The position numbers and the translations under genes are program-made. A stretch of DNA of 64,000 nt from Bog-473 sp963770645 (GTDB lineage: Bacteria > Actinomycetota > Acidimicrobiia > Acidimicrobiales > RAAP-2): NCBI GenBank assembly GCA_963770645.1, contig CAVYQL010000003.1, positions 1,674,001 through 1,738,000 on the forward strand, read 5' to 3'. Below, in pieces: positions 52,309-60,741 of this stretch; position 1 is the stretch's first letter; each line of letters starts with the position of its first letter. The notes under the pieces were generated by a model. That model saw nothing but the letters and a program-made list of their open reading frames with translations, did not search any database and was not told where the DNA came from.

Positions 52309-52424
52309 GCGTCGCCACGCAGCACGCGCCCGGCGCCGGTCGCGCCGCAGACAGGGCGACACCGGTGGCCACTCTGGATAATTGCCGAAGCTGACCGCAG
52401 CCAACGGAACGGAAAGGACCAGCC

Positions 52425-53795
52425 ATGACCTCTTCGGAACCCGACGGTGCCGAATCCGCAGTTGCCGTCCCCCGCATGCGCGCGTCACAGCTTCTCCGGG
52501 TTCCCACGTTGTGGGTGACCTCGATCCTCGTCGCCGGCGTGCTCGTGTTCTTGATGACCCTGTTCTATGTGGGCTCGGTGGTGAACCCCGTCTCGCACCT
52601 GAGCGGACTGCCGGTCGCCTTGGTCAACGAGGATCAGGGCGCCACCGTGCTGGGACAGCACGTCAACATCGGCGATGACGTCGCCTCCGCACTCCGAGGC
52701 TCCCACGCCGTGTCCAGCCGCCTGTCCCTCGAAGAGGGCTCGTTGGCCGAGGCGACCAGCCAGATGAATCACGACGGCGCCTTCACCGCCATCGTGATTC
52801 CCAAGAACCTCACCGCCTCGTTGCTCTCGGCCTACGGCCTCGCGCCGGCGTCGCCGGGCAAGCCGTCCATTGGGCTCTTGACCAACCCGCGGGCGGGATC
52901 GATCGGGGTCGAGCTCGCCACCGGGGTCGCACAGCCCGCGCTCCATGCCGTGTCGGTCGACATCGGCCGGAAGCTCTCCGCCGAAGCGGCCAAGGTGGGG
53001 CGGCGCGCCGGCGCGGGCGTCTCGGCCACCAACCCGATCACCGTGGCGACGACGGCGCTGCACCCGCTGCCGCCCAACACGGCGCTCGGGCTGAGCGCCT
53101 TCTACGTCTCGCTCTTGTCGATCATGTGCGGCTTCCTCGGGGCCATCTTGATGAACTCGACGATCGACGCCGCACTCGGGTACGGCACGACCGAGATCGG
53201 CCCCCGGTGGCGGCAGCGGCCGCCGGTCTCCATCAGCCGCCGGAACACCCTGCTGGCCAAGTGGGTCCTCGCCTTCGCCATCGTGCCGGTCCTGAACGCG
53301 GTCCTGCTGCTCGTCGCGGTCGGCATCCTCAAGATGGACGCGCCGTACGTCGGCCTGCTGTGGGTCTTCACATCGTTCGCGGGGATCGCCATCGCGGCCG
53401 GGACGCTGGCCCTGTTCGCCGCCCTCGGCACGCTGGGGCAACTGGTGGCGATGCTCTTGTTCGTCTACCTCGCCCTCGCGTCCTCGGGCGGGACCATCCC
53501 GCTGCAGGCCCTGCCACCGTTCTTCCGGTTCGTGGCGAACTTCGAGCCACTACGCCAAGTGCTCGACGGTGTACGGGCCATCTTGTACTTCGGCGCGGCC
53601 GGCGACGCCGGGCTGACGCGCGGCCTCGTCCTGACAGCCAGCGGGTTGGTGTTCTGGCTCCTGGTCGGGTCCGCCGTGACCACGTGGTACGACTGGCGCG
53701 GGCTCGATCGCATGCGACCCGACGTGCTCGAGTTCGTCCAGCGGTCCGCGGCTTCCTATGCGGCGCGGGGGGATTCGAGTCCGACCGTCTCTTGA
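52425..53795 (+). CDS. YhgE/Pip-type ABC-2-like membrane protein
   Basis: A 456-residue integral membrane protein starting at ATG 52425 after GGAAAGG. One helix lies near residues 30-50 (SILVAGVLVFLMTLFYVGSV). A large extracytoplasmic domain follows, then five or so C-terminal helices (ALGLSAFYVSLLSIMCGFLG, IVPVLNAVLLLVAVGILKMD, LTASGLVFWLLVGSAVTTWY). The VALVNEDQGATVLGQHVNIG segment near residue 63 is typical of YhgE/Pip and DUF3533-like proteins. Members are linked to export of lipids, siderophores or proteins. No ATPase gene adjoins. Confidence 0.8.
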   Translation: MTSSEPDGAESAVAVPRMRASQLLRVPTLWVTSILVAGVLVFLMTLFYVGSVVNPVSHLSGLPVALVNEDQGATVLGQHVNIGDDVASALRGSHAVSSRLSLEEGSLAEATSQMNHDGAFTAIVIPKNLTASLLSAYGLAPASPGKPSIGLLTNPRAGSIGVELATGVAQPALHAVSVDIGRKLSAEAAKVGRRAGAGVSATNPITVATTALHPLPPNTALGLSAFYVSLLSIMCGFLGAILMNSTIDAALGYGTTEIGPRWRQRPPVSISRRNTLLAKWVLAFAIVPVLNAVLLLVAVGILKMDAPYVGLLWVFTSFAGIAIAAGTLALFAALGTLGQLVAMLLFVYLALASSGGTIPLQALPPFFRFVANFEPLRQVLDGVRAILYFGAAGDAGLTRGLVLTASGLVFWLLVGSAVTTWYDWRGLDRMRPDVLEFVQRSAASYAARGDSSPTVS

Positions 53796-53868
53796 GTTTG
53801 ACCAGAGTGGACGCGACGCACCCGGAGCCCGAGGGGCCCGTCCGCCTCGACCCCGCCACGCGCCGGCG

Positions 53869-54132
53869 TCAGGTCTCGTGGCGCCAGCGACGGTAGAGCT
53901 CGGTCAGCTCGTCGACGGCCTGCGGCGAGAGGGCCTCGGGCTCGATGGTGCCGGTGAGGCGGATCGTCACGCGGATTTGTTCGAGGTAGGCCGAACAATT
54001 CGGGCACGCGGCGAGGTGGGACTCGAGTCGGCGGCGCTGGCGACGCGAGAGCGTGCCCTCGAGGTACTCGGTCAAGAGCTCGATCGCCTGCTGACAGACC
54101 AGGGCTCGCGGGCGCAAGGAGAGCATGCTCAC
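53869..54132 (-). CDS. Anti-sigma factor with zinc-binding (ZAS-type) motif
   Basis: An 87-residue protein starting at GTG 54132, overlapping the sigma-factor stop by 4 bp. The pattern CQQAIELLTEYLEGTLS followed by HLAACPNCSAYL gives the HxxxCxxC motif of zinc anti-sigma factors. It has no membrane segment, so it should be a soluble, redox- or metal-responsive inhibitor of the ECF sigma factor encoded just upstream. Confidence 0.87.
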   Translation of the reverse strand: MSMLSLRPRALVCQQAIELLTEYLEGTLSRRQRRRLESHLAACPNCSAYLEQIRVTIRLTGTIEPEALSPQAVDELTELYRRWRHET

Positions 54133-54740
54133 GGCTGCCTCAATTCGTCCGCCAACCGCTCGCGCATCGCAGCGCGTCCGCGGTGCAAGAGGATTCGCTG
54201 GTTGCCGGGACGGATCCCGAGTACCGCACACGCCTCCTCGCTCGACAGGCCCTCCACGTCGCGCAGCAATACCACGTGGCGCTGGCGCTCGGGGAGTGCA
54301 TCGAGCGCGCTGCGCAGCACCGGCAGGGCGGCCGACGCGTCGAGCCGCTCGTCCACCTCCTCGTCCCAGCGCTCCACTGGCTCAGCCCATTGGCCGGAGC
54401 CGTCGAAGCGCGCGGGGTCGACAGACGGCGCACGGCCGATCCTGCGCTTTCCTTCGTCGGCACGAGCGGAGCGCACGCGGTTGACCAGGATCGTGAACAG
54501 CCACGTCTTGAACGACGAACGTCCTTCGAAACGATCGATCCCGCGCACGACGCCCACCCAGGCGTCCTGGACTGCTTCCTCGGCGACCGCCTGGCTGGGC
54601 GCCATCGAACGCGCGAGGCGGAGCATCGGGACCTGGTAGCGCTCGACCAGCATGACGAAGGCCTGCTCGTCGCCGCCGCGCAACCGGCCCAGAAGCTCGG
54701 CGTCCATCTCCACCTGGCGCAGCGTAGGGCGCTGCTCCAT
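54129..54740 (-). CDS. ECF RNA polymerase sigma factor
   Basis: A 203-residue protein from ATG 54740; starts at 54767 (ATG) or 54812 (GTG) cannot be excluded, and GGAGGAGGAGG at 54754-54765 is slightly far from 54740. Region 2 is clear (EQAFVMLVERYQVPMLRLAR, AVQDAWVGVVRGIDRFEGRS with the DxW motif, FKTWLFTILVNRVRS). Region 4 follows (LDALPERQRHVVLLRDVEGL, LLHRGRAAMRERL). The downstream anti-sigma overlap is typical of ECF operons. Targets may include the divergent secreted-protein genes (inference). Confidence 0.9.
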   Translation of the reverse strand: MEQRPTLRQVEMDAELLGRLRGGDEQAFVMLVERYQVPMLRLARSMAPSQAVAEEAVQDAWVGVVRGIDRFEGRSSFKTWLFTILVNRVRSARADEGKRRIGRAPSVDPARFDGSGQWAEPVERWDEEVDERLDASAALPVLRSALDALPERQRHVVLLRDVEGLSSEEACAVLGIRPGNQRILLHRGRAAMRERLADELRQP

Positions 54741-54963
54741 GGTGCTGGTCGCGCCCTCCTCCTCCATGTTCGTGTCACTCTCGTTCGTCGCCAAGGCGAG
54801 GACGGATCGCACGACATCTTGTCCAGGGCAATGCCGTCGGTGTTACAAGTTTGCAGCCCTCTGACTCCAGGCTCACACGACGCCGCACCGAGAAGCCCGT
54901 GTAACGCGCGGGCGCCTCCCGCAGACAGCACAGAGAGAAGCTGCCCACAGGAGGGAAATTGGA

Positions 54964-56115
54964 ATGAAGAGACTCGCTCGATTCGCCCTGGCCGCCGGAG
55001 CCGGAGTTGGGTTGTCCGCTGCGGCGTTGCCCGCCCTCGCCGGTGCAGCTCCGCCACCTGCCTTCCCGCCGTTCGCCGTTGGTGGTGAGGCTGCGGTGTT
55101 CGTCCAGACGGACAACCCGGCCGGCAATCAGATCGTCGCCTATCACCGCAACGACGACGGAACGCTGGTTCCGGCGGGGACGTACTCCACCGGCGGTCTC
55201 GGCGGCGTCTTGAACGGCTCTGCCGTCGACCACCTCGCCTCACAGGGCTCACTGGCCTACGACCCGCAACAAGACCTCCTCTACGCTGTGAACGCCGGCA
55301 GCAACACCATCTCCGTGTTCTCGGTGCACGGAGACCAGCTTTCCTTGCGCCAGATCGTGTGGTCGGGAGGGCAATTTCCTTCGAGCGTCGCCGTGCACGG
55401 CAACTCCGTCTACGTGCTCGACGCGTTGAGTGCCAGCGTGCAGGGTTACGTCTCGTTCTTCGGCCGGCTGATCCCCCTGCCAGGCTCGAACCGTTCGCTT
55501 GGCTTCAGCGTGCCGAGTGGCGCGACGCAGTTCCTCAGCACACCGGGCCAGGTGGCCTTTTCGCCTGACGGTTCGCAGCTCGTGGTGACGACGAAGCAGA
55601 GCGGCAGCGACATCGACGTGTTCCACGTTGGTCCCTTCGGCTACCTGACGCAAAGTCCGGTCGTCAATGCAGAACCGGGCCAGGTGCCCTTTGCGGTGAC
55701 ATTCGACCACGCCGACCACCTCGTGGTGGCCGATGCGGGCACCAATGCGCTGTCCACGTATGCGTTGGCACCGAATGGCACGGTGAGCGCCATCGACACC
55801 GTGGCCACCGGGCAGAGTGCGACCTGTTGGGTGACCGGTGCTCAAGGATCCTTCTTCGCCTCCAACGCCGGAAGCGCGAGCATCAGTCGCTTCCAGGAAC
55901 AGCCGTCGGGCGAGCTCACCCTTGCCGGTGCGACCGGGACGGACCCGGGCACCGTCGACGCAGCTGCCTCCCAAGACCAGCAATTCCTCTATGTACAAAC
56001 CGGCGGGAACGGGATCGTTGACGAGTTCCACGTCGGCCCGGGCGGCTCGCTGTCGGCTCTCGGTTCGGTTGTCGTGCCCGGCGGAGCAGGTGGCGAAGGA
56101 CTCGTTGCCTTCTGA
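54964..56115 (+). CDS. Secreted beta-propeller (lactonase/YVTN-like) protein
   Basis: A 383-residue protein starting at ATG 54964 after GGAGG. A Sec signal peptide is evident (basic MKRLARF, hydrophobic core to about residue 28, AGAAPPP cleavage region). The rest reads as about seven blades with repeated patterns such as LYAVNAGSNTISVFSVHGDQ, VYVLDALSASVQGYV, QVAFSPDGSQLVV and LVVADAGTNALSTYAL. It belongs to the 6-phosphogluconolactonase/YVTN propeller superfamily. Exported members usually bind or scaffold rather than act in sugar metabolism. Divergent from the ECF operon. Confidence 0.87.
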   Translation: MKRLARFALAAGAGVGLSAAALPALAGAAPPPAFPPFAVGGEAAVFVQTDNPAGNQIVAYHRNDDGTLVPAGTYSTGGLGGVLNGSAVDHLASQGSLAYDPQQDLLYAVNAGSNTISVFSVHGDQLSLRQIVWSGGQFPSSVAVHGNSVYVLDALSASVQGYVSFFGRLIPLPGSNRSLGFSVPSGATQFLSTPGQVAFSPDGSQLVVTTKQSGSDIDVFHVGPFGYLTQSPVVNAEPGQVPFAVTFDHADHLVVADAGTNALSTYALAPNGTVSAIDTVATGQSATCWVTGAQGSFFASNAGSASISRFQEQPSGELTLAGATGTDPGTVDAAASQDQQFLYVQTGGNGIVDEFHVGPGGSLSALGSVVVPGGAGGEGLVAF

Positions 56116-56274
56116 TGTCGCCTCGTTGAACGCTGCCCTGGCCCCCGTCGGATGGCCGGCTGTCCGATGGGGGCCATCAGCTTCGAGGACGTCCGCACCC
56201 AACCAGCTCCCAAATCGGGCTGCACACAAGGTGCAGGACTCAAGGAGTCGTGAGCGGGCGACGATCCCGCCTGC

Positions 56275-57444
56275 GTGGATGTCGGAGAATCTCGCCCTGG
56301 TCGTCGGTCCGGCGTCTGCCTCGGCGCGGCCGTCGCGAACCGCGCGCTCGCGGCCATCGCGGTCCTGCTCTGCGTTGCGCTCGTCATCCTTCCCGCCTCC
56401 GCCGGCGACGCTGCCGCTTCGTCCCGCGACTCGGGGGGCGGCATCGAGAGCCTCACCAGCATCCCCTCTGACAACTTCTGGCTGGCCGACGCCCAAGGCG
56501 CCGTGTGGAACTTCGGCTCTGCTCCCGCCTATGGCTCGGCCGCCAGCTTGCCTCTCAACCATCCCATCGTGGCGATCACGACGACCACCGATCAGAAGGG
56601 CTACTGGCTGGTCGCCTCCGACGGTGGCATCTTCTCCTACGGCGACGCGCAGTTCTACGGCTCGACCGGGTCGATCGCACTCAACAAGCCGATCGTCGGC
56701 ATGGCAGCGACGCCCGACGGCCACGGCTACTGGCTCGTTGCGTCCGACGGCGGCATCTTCTCCTACGGCGACGCGCAGTTCTACGGCTCGACCGGGTCGA
56801 TCGCACTCAACCAGCCGATCGTCGGCATGGCAGCGACCCCCGACGGCCACGGCTACTGGCTCGTTGCGTCCGACGGGGGCATCTTCAATTTCGGCGACGC
56901 GCCGTTCTACGGTTCGGCGGCCGGCGGTCCCAGCCGCGACCCCACCGAGAAAGTGGTGTCGAGCCCGTCCGGACACGGCTACTGGGTGGAGGAGCAGAAC
57001 GGGACCGCGTACCCCTTCGGCGACGCGCAGGATGCGCCACCCACCGAAGCACTGCTGTTCCAGCCGATCACGCCCGGGGACAAGGCGGTCCTGTTCGCCT
57101 TCGCACAGCTGGGCAAGCCCTATATCTGGGGCGGCAACGGCCCTGCGGGCTACGACTGTTCGGGTCTCGCTCTCGCCTCGTGGGAGAACGGCGACGGGAT
57201 CGGCTTCGCCCGGGTGGCCGACGACCAGTACGACACCGCGGGCGCGCCCGTCGCGCTGACCACGCTCGCAGCCGGGGACCTCGTCTTCTGGGGGGACTCG
57301 CAGACTGACTGGACGAGCGTGTACCACACGGCCATCTACGTCGGCGGGAACATGATCGTCGAAGCGACCGGGAACGCGGTCCAGTTGAACGCACTGGACC
57401 AGTGGGGACTGAGCAACCTCATGCCCAACGGCCGGCGGCCTTGA
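56275..57444 (+). CDS. Secreted NlpC/P60 peptidoglycan hydrolase with 42-residue repeats
   Basis: A 389-residue protein from GTG 56275. A long basic N-region and a hydrophobic core (ALAAIAVLLCVALVILPASA) form the export signal. Residues about 65-240 hold repeats with GYWLVASDGGIFSYGDA, a pattern I associate with Acidimicrobiia surface proteins. Residues about 260-385 are an NlpC/P60 domain with catalytic Cys295 (YDCSGL) and His351 (VYHTAIYVG). It should cleave cell-wall peptides, with the repeats acting as a surface-binding propeller or solenoid. The start is uncertain because no strong ribosome-binding site precedes it. Confidence 0.87.
   Translation: MDVGESRPGRRSGVCLGAAVANRALAAIAVLLCVALVILPASAGDAAASSRDSGGGIESLTSIPSDNFWLADAQGAVWNFGSAPAYGSAASLPLNHPIVAITTTTDQKGYWLVASDGGIFSYGDAQFYGSTGSIALNKPIVGMAATPDGHGYWLVASDGGIFSYGDAQFYGSTGSIALNQPIVGMAATPDGHGYWLVASDGGIFNFGDAPFYGSAAGGPSRDPTEKVVSSPSGHGYWVEEQNGTAYPFGDAQDAPPTEALLFQPITPGDKAVLFAFAQLGKPYIWGGNGPAGYDCSGLALASWENGDGIGFARVADDQYDTAGAPVALTTLAAGDLVFWGDSQTDWTSVYHTAIYVGGNMIVEATGNAVQLNALDQWGLSNLMPNGRRP
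56599..56976 (+). repeat. 126-bp in-frame coding repeats
   Basis: The GGCTACTGG landmark recurs at 56599, 56725, 56851 and 56977, always 126 bp (42 codons) apart. The first two units are almost identical over most of their length at the DNA level, including synonymous positions, which indicates recent duplication or gene conversion. The third unit has diverged. Confidence 0.88.
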
Positions 57445-57450
57445 TTCGTG

Positions 57451-57473
57451 CGGGCCGAGGCGGCCCGTCTTCG
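57451..57473. terminator. Possible bidirectional terminator hairpin
   Basis: CGGGCC (57451-57456) and GGCCCG (57462-57467) form a perfect 6-bp stem with a 5-base loop, followed by TCTTC, in the 42-bp gap between the convergent NlpC/P60 and TetR genes. The T-tract is poor, so termination is plausible but unproven. Confidence 0.4.
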
Positions 57474-57486
57474 AGAGACCGGTCGC

Positions 57487-58056
57487 TCAGCCGCTCGCCA
57501 TCACCGCTCGCAGTTCGGCCATCGACGCGCGCATGACGGCGACCAGCTCCCGGTCGTCGTCTCCGTTGGCCCACCGCTCGAGCGCCACTCGGAGCACGGT
57601 CATACCGGCTTCTGCCACCAGCGTCGCCTGTGGTTCGTCCACACCACGATCTCGCAGCGTCGCGGCGACGGCTGCGCCGTAGTCGGCCAGCTTGGACAGC
57701 TCTCGTTCTCGAAGCTCGGGGTTTGCCGCGATCACCGCTTGGCGCTGCGCCGAGAGGTCCCGGCGGCCCTCGCCGAGCATGCCGGCCGCGGCATCGAGAC
57801 CACAGGCGACGGCTTCGAGTGGACCGTCTCGGGTGGGCGCGGCGATGACCCCCTCCAGGATCCGGTCCTTCAAGATGGCGGAGCCACCGAAGAGCACTTC
57901 GCGCTTGTCGGCGAAATGACGGAAGAAGGTGCGCTCGGTCACCCCCGCCCGGGCGGCGATCTCGGCGGCCGTCGTCTGGTCGAATCCGCGTTCGGAGTAG
58001 AGCGCGAGCGCCGCCTCCTGCAGCCGACCCCGACTGTCCGGCTCCCATCGACCCAT
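57487..58056 (-). CDS. TetR-family transcriptional regulator
   Basis: A 189-residue protein starting at ATG 58056 with AGGAT upstream; GTG 58062 would add two residues. The DNA-binding domain is RLQEAALALYSERGFDQTTA, AGVTERTFFRHFADKREVLF. The C-terminal half is all-helical with a likely ligand pocket. It faces an NAD-dependent epimerase/reductase gene. Two 15-bp dyads lie in the spacer, so it probably represses that gene and itself. Confidence 0.92.
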   Translation of the reverse strand: MGRWEPDSRGRLQEAALALYSERGFDQTTAAEIAARAGVTERTFFRHFADKREVLFGGSAILKDRILEGVIAAPTRDGPLEAVACGLDAAAGMLGEGRRDLSAQRQAVIAANPELRERELSKLADYGAAVAATLRDRGVDEPQATLVAEAGMTVLRVALERWANGDDDRELVAVMRASMAELRAVMASG

Positions 58057-58074
58057 GACCACAATCCTAGGTGT

Positions 58075-58119
58075 TGACAGTAACTGACATCAGCCGTAGA
58101 GTGATGACTGTCACTGACA
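58075..58119. promoter_or_regulatory. Two TetR-type dyads 30 bp apart
   Basis: TGACAGTAACTGACA (58075-58089) and TGACTGTCACTGACA (58105-58119) share 13 of 15 bases and are each imperfect palindromes around one base. They lie between the TetR start (58056, leftward) and the epimerase start (58163, rightward). The pattern differs from the WACYGRYCRGTW set, so it belongs to a separate regulator. Confidence 0.75.
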
Positions 58120-58162
58120 TCGTTGTCCCTGACACTTCGCCCTACCACTGGGAGGTACCGCC

Positions 58163-59087
58163 GTGAGAATCTTCGTCACCGGCGCATCGGGCTGGATCGG
58201 CTCGGGCGTCGTGCCCGAACTCCTCGAAGCCGGCCACGAGGTCGTCGGCCTGGCCCGCTCCGAAGCCTCGGCGCAGCGGCTCGAAGCCGCCGGCGCCATC
58301 GTCCTGCAAGGAGACCTCGACGATCCCGACGGCCTGACGAAGGCTGCGGCCGACTCAGACGGAGTCATCCACCTGGCCTTCCAGCACGAGGTGGCGTTCG
58401 GCGGCAACTTTGCCGCCGCCGGTGCCGCCGACCGGCGAGCCGTCGAAGCCATGGGCGCGGCCTTGGCCGGCTCGGACCGGCCCTTCGTGCTCGCCTCGGG
58501 CATCCTCGGGCTGAGCTCGGGGGGACGGGTTGCCAGCGAGGACGACGGACTGGTGCCCGGTGACGAGATCCGGGCCAACCCGGCCGGCGCCCGCGCCGCC
58601 ACCGCACTCCTCACGCTCTCGTTGCGAGGCCTCGGCGTCCGTTCGTCGGTGCTGCGCTTCCCGCCGACGGTGCACGGCGACGGTGACAAGGGGTTCATGG
58701 CCACGCTGGTCGGCATCGCCCGCGCGCGGCGTCGCAGGATACGTGGACGACGGCTCCAACCGGTGGCCGGCCGTCCATTGTTCCGACGCCGCCCGCCTGG
58801 CTCGGCTGGCCGTCGAGGGCGCTCCCGCCGGGTCAGTCCTGCACGCAGTGGCCGACGAGGGCGTGGCCTTCCGCAAGATCGCCGAGGCTATGGGCCGCCA
58901 ACTGGACATCCCAACGGCGTCAGTGGCTCCCGGCGACGCGCCCGAGCATTTCGCCTTCCTGGGCCACTTCGTCTCGCTGGACTCTCCTGCAATTGCCGTG
59001 AAGACGCGGCAGTTGCTCGGTTGGGCGCCGACGGGACCCAGCCTCCTCGACGACCTCGACGCGGGTCACTACACCAGCTCGGACTAG
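58163..59087 (+). pseudogene. NAD-dependent epimerase/reductase gene with a frameshift
   Basis: An extended-SDR protein begins at GTG 58163 with MRIFVTGASGWIGSGVVPEL and runs normally to about residue 186 (GFMATLVGIAR). The homologous sequence then continues in another frame (GVAGYVDDGSNRWPAVHCSD to DDLDAGHYTSSD, ending at 59087). The switch lies at the alternating CG run 58720-58729. Losing two bases, or gaining one, there would explain it. Without repair, the first frame runs into unrelated Arg-rich sequence to 59290. It may be a true pseudogene, a phase-variable gene or a sequencing error. A ribosome-binding GGGAGG lies upstream of the start. It is divergent from a TetR gene. Confidence 0.85.
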
Positions 59088-59141
59088 GCCGTCTGGAGGC
59101 CCGCCCTGTGGCCGCTGCCGGCGAGCGATGCCGTGGTGGGC

Positions 59142-59576
59142 TCAGGCCGCGAGGGTGGTCTCGGGCTCTGCGAGGTTCAGCGCCCGGGCGGCAGCCGTTT
59201 GGCGCACCTTGTCCGCGAAGGCCGGGACTGCTTCGAGAATCTGTCGAAACTCGGCCCGGGACCCGGCGTAGACAAGGGCATCCGAGGTGACGGTCACGGT
59301 GGCGTTGCGCCGGCCGATGCCGTCCTGATCGAGGAGAGCCATCTCTCCCACCAGGTCGCCGCGCCCGAGGGTGGCGATGATGTGGCCGCCTTGGCTCACC
59401 GACGCCTCACCATCGGCGATGATCATGAACTGGTCCCCTGGACCGCCCTCGCGCACGAGCACGCGCCCCGCCGGTACCTGCAGCGCCGTCAGCTGACGCC
59501 GGATCAGGTCCAGCTCCGACCGGCTGACCTGGGAAAACAATGGCAACTGCGCCAAATCATTCTTGAAGAGTCGCAC
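59142..59576 (-). CDS. Cyclic-nucleotide-binding-domain protein
   Basis: A 144-residue protein. GTG 59576 is chosen because AGGAGC lies about 6 bases upstream; the frame is open further up to 59768, but no better site was found. It is a single cNMP-binding fold: PAGRVLVREGGPGDQFMIIA, DGEASVSQGG, GRGDLVGEMALLDQDGIGRR (phosphate-binding cassette) and ATVTVTSDALVYAGSRAEFR. It lacks a DNA-binding domain, unlike Crp. It may sense cAMP/cGMP or act as a scaffold. Confidence 0.88.
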   Translation of the reverse strand: MRLFKNDLAQLPLFSQVSRSELDLIRRQLTALQVPAGRVLVREGGPGDQFMIIADGEASVSQGGHIIATLGRGDLVGEMALLDQDGIGRRNATVTVTSDALVYAGSRAEFRQILEAVPAFADKVRQTAAARALNLAEPETTLAA

Positions 59577-59797
59577 CCTTTGCTCCTCTCTCTTCTTCTC
59601 TGTGCCCTGTACAACACCAAGGGTGCCCAGTTCGTTCCTATCTGTCAATGAGCTTTCAAAGATTCCATTCATCAGTTTTTCTGATGTCCCGCCCGAGGGT
59701 AGCCAGGCTCCTGGCTTGGAGTCGCAGCGCGGGGCACGACTGACCGCCCGACTCCAAGACAGGAGCACTGGAACCTTGTACTCCCCCTTCGGCCCAG
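59577..59797. other. 221-bp spacer with a perfect hairpin
   Basis: This less GC-rich stretch separates the leftward PilZ and cyclic-nucleotide-binding genes. CATCAGTTTTTCTGATG (59670-59686) is a perfect 6-bp inverted repeat around five Ts. Depending on the strand, it could act as an operator or part of a terminator for the PilZ gene transcript. The remaining sequence probably holds the promoter of the gene at 59142. Confidence 0.45.
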
Positions 59798-60163
59798 CTA
59801 GACCAGTTCGAGCACCCGGTCGCCGTCGCTGGCATGGCTCAGGACCTCGAGGATCGCACGCTCGGTGTTCGACAGATGCACGAACTCGATGCCGATGCGA
59901 GCGGAGCGCAGCGTGCTGCGGACCACGTGTGCAACCTCGCCCTCGAACCGGATGTTGACCGCGTCACCCACGGCTGGAAGCTCGACCGAGACGCGTCGAC
60001 CGACGAGATCGGACGGCCGGGAGTGCTGCATCCTGATCCCGATGCCCAGAATCGAGATGTCGACGACGCGGCAGTCCCGCCACCCGGAGGCGCTCTCCCC
60101 CTCGACGTGGCAGAACCCGCCCCAACCAGCTGTCTGGCGGGGCACTCGCCGGCGATTGTCCAT
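59798..60163 (-). CDS. PilZ-domain protein (c-di-GMP receptor)
   Basis: A 121-residue protein starting at ATG 60163. The c-di-GMP signature is present: RRRVPR near residue 4 (RxxxR) and DISILGIG near residue 38 (DxSxxG), followed by the beta-barrel IRFEGEVAHVVR and IGIEFVHLSNTERAI. Being a lone PilZ domain, it probably passes the second-messenger signal to a partner protein. It faces a UBP zinc-finger gene across a 233-bp spacer that holds no other obvious gene. Confidence 0.88.
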   Translation of the reverse strand: MDNRRRVPRQTAGWGGFCHVEGESASGWRDCRVVDISILGIGIRMQHSRPSDLVGRRVSVELPAVGDAVNIRFEGEVAHVVRSTLRSARIGIEFVHLSNTERAILEVLSHASDGDRVLELV

Positions 60164-60396
60164 GATGCACCTACCTTTCCCCGAGCCGCCAGGCGGCTTC
60201 GGATCAAGGCCCCCCTCGTGACACACTTCAGAGAGCCACGATTGCTGGAACGCCGCACCCTTCGGTGTCTTGTGCGAGTAGTCCGTCCGTTGATGCGGAT
60301 AGGTCCTTTGGCCCACTGAAGCCGGGAGCCTCGGGCGCCCTGGCTGTGCGGACGGTACGTTGCTGCCAGCGAGATGACGCGCTGGAAGGAGGCCAC

Positions 60397-60741
60397 GTGG
60401 ACGATCAGCTGATCGATTCGACGAAGGAGCCAAGCGGTACCGGTTGTGTCGAATGCGACGCAGCGGGCGGCTGGTGGCTCCATTTGCGGCGCTGTGCCGA
60501 ATGCGGCCACATCGGATGCTGTGACACATCGCCGTCTCAACACGCGACGGCTCACGCTCGAGAATCAGGCCACGCAATCATCGCAAGTTTTGAGCCGGGT
60601 GAAGATTGGTTTTACGACTATCGCAGCGACCAGTTCGTGACGGGCCCGGCGCTGGCGCCGCCGACCCATCATCCGGTTTCACAACCCGTGCCCGGACCGA
60701 GCGGGCGCGTCCCCTCCGATTGGCAGCAACACCTCCACTAG
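60397..60741 (+). CDS. UBP-type zinc-finger protein
   Basis: A 114-residue protein starting at GTG 60397, with AAGGAGG ending 4 bases upstream. The zinc-finger pattern is GCVECDAAGGWWLHLRRCAE, CGHIGCCDTS, HATAHARESGHAIIASFEPG, DWFYDYRSDQFV. In eukaryotes this fold binds the ubiquitin C-terminus. Bacterial homologues of this size are common in actinobacteria and have no known ubiquitin partner. The Pro-rich tail (PTHHPVSQPVPGPSGR) is likely disordered. Confidence 0.87.
   Translation: MDDQLIDSTKEPSGTGCVECDAAGGWWLHLRRCAECGHIGCCDTSPSQHATAHARESGHAIIASFEPGEDWFYDYRSDQFVTGPALAPPTHHPVSQPVPGPSGRVPSDWQQHLH

Noticed and set aside
56250..56471. Short open frame starting at GTG 56250 near AAGGAG
   Set aside because: Its translation is Arg-rich and overlaps the NlpC/P60 signal-peptide region in another frame. 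No homologous pattern was seen.
55249..57327. A 692-codon open frame on the minus strand opposite the propeller and NlpC/P60 genes
   Set aside because: It runs antisense through two well-supported secreted-protein genes, has a low-complexity repetitive translation mirroring their DNA repeats, and no family resemblance. It is a composition artefact.
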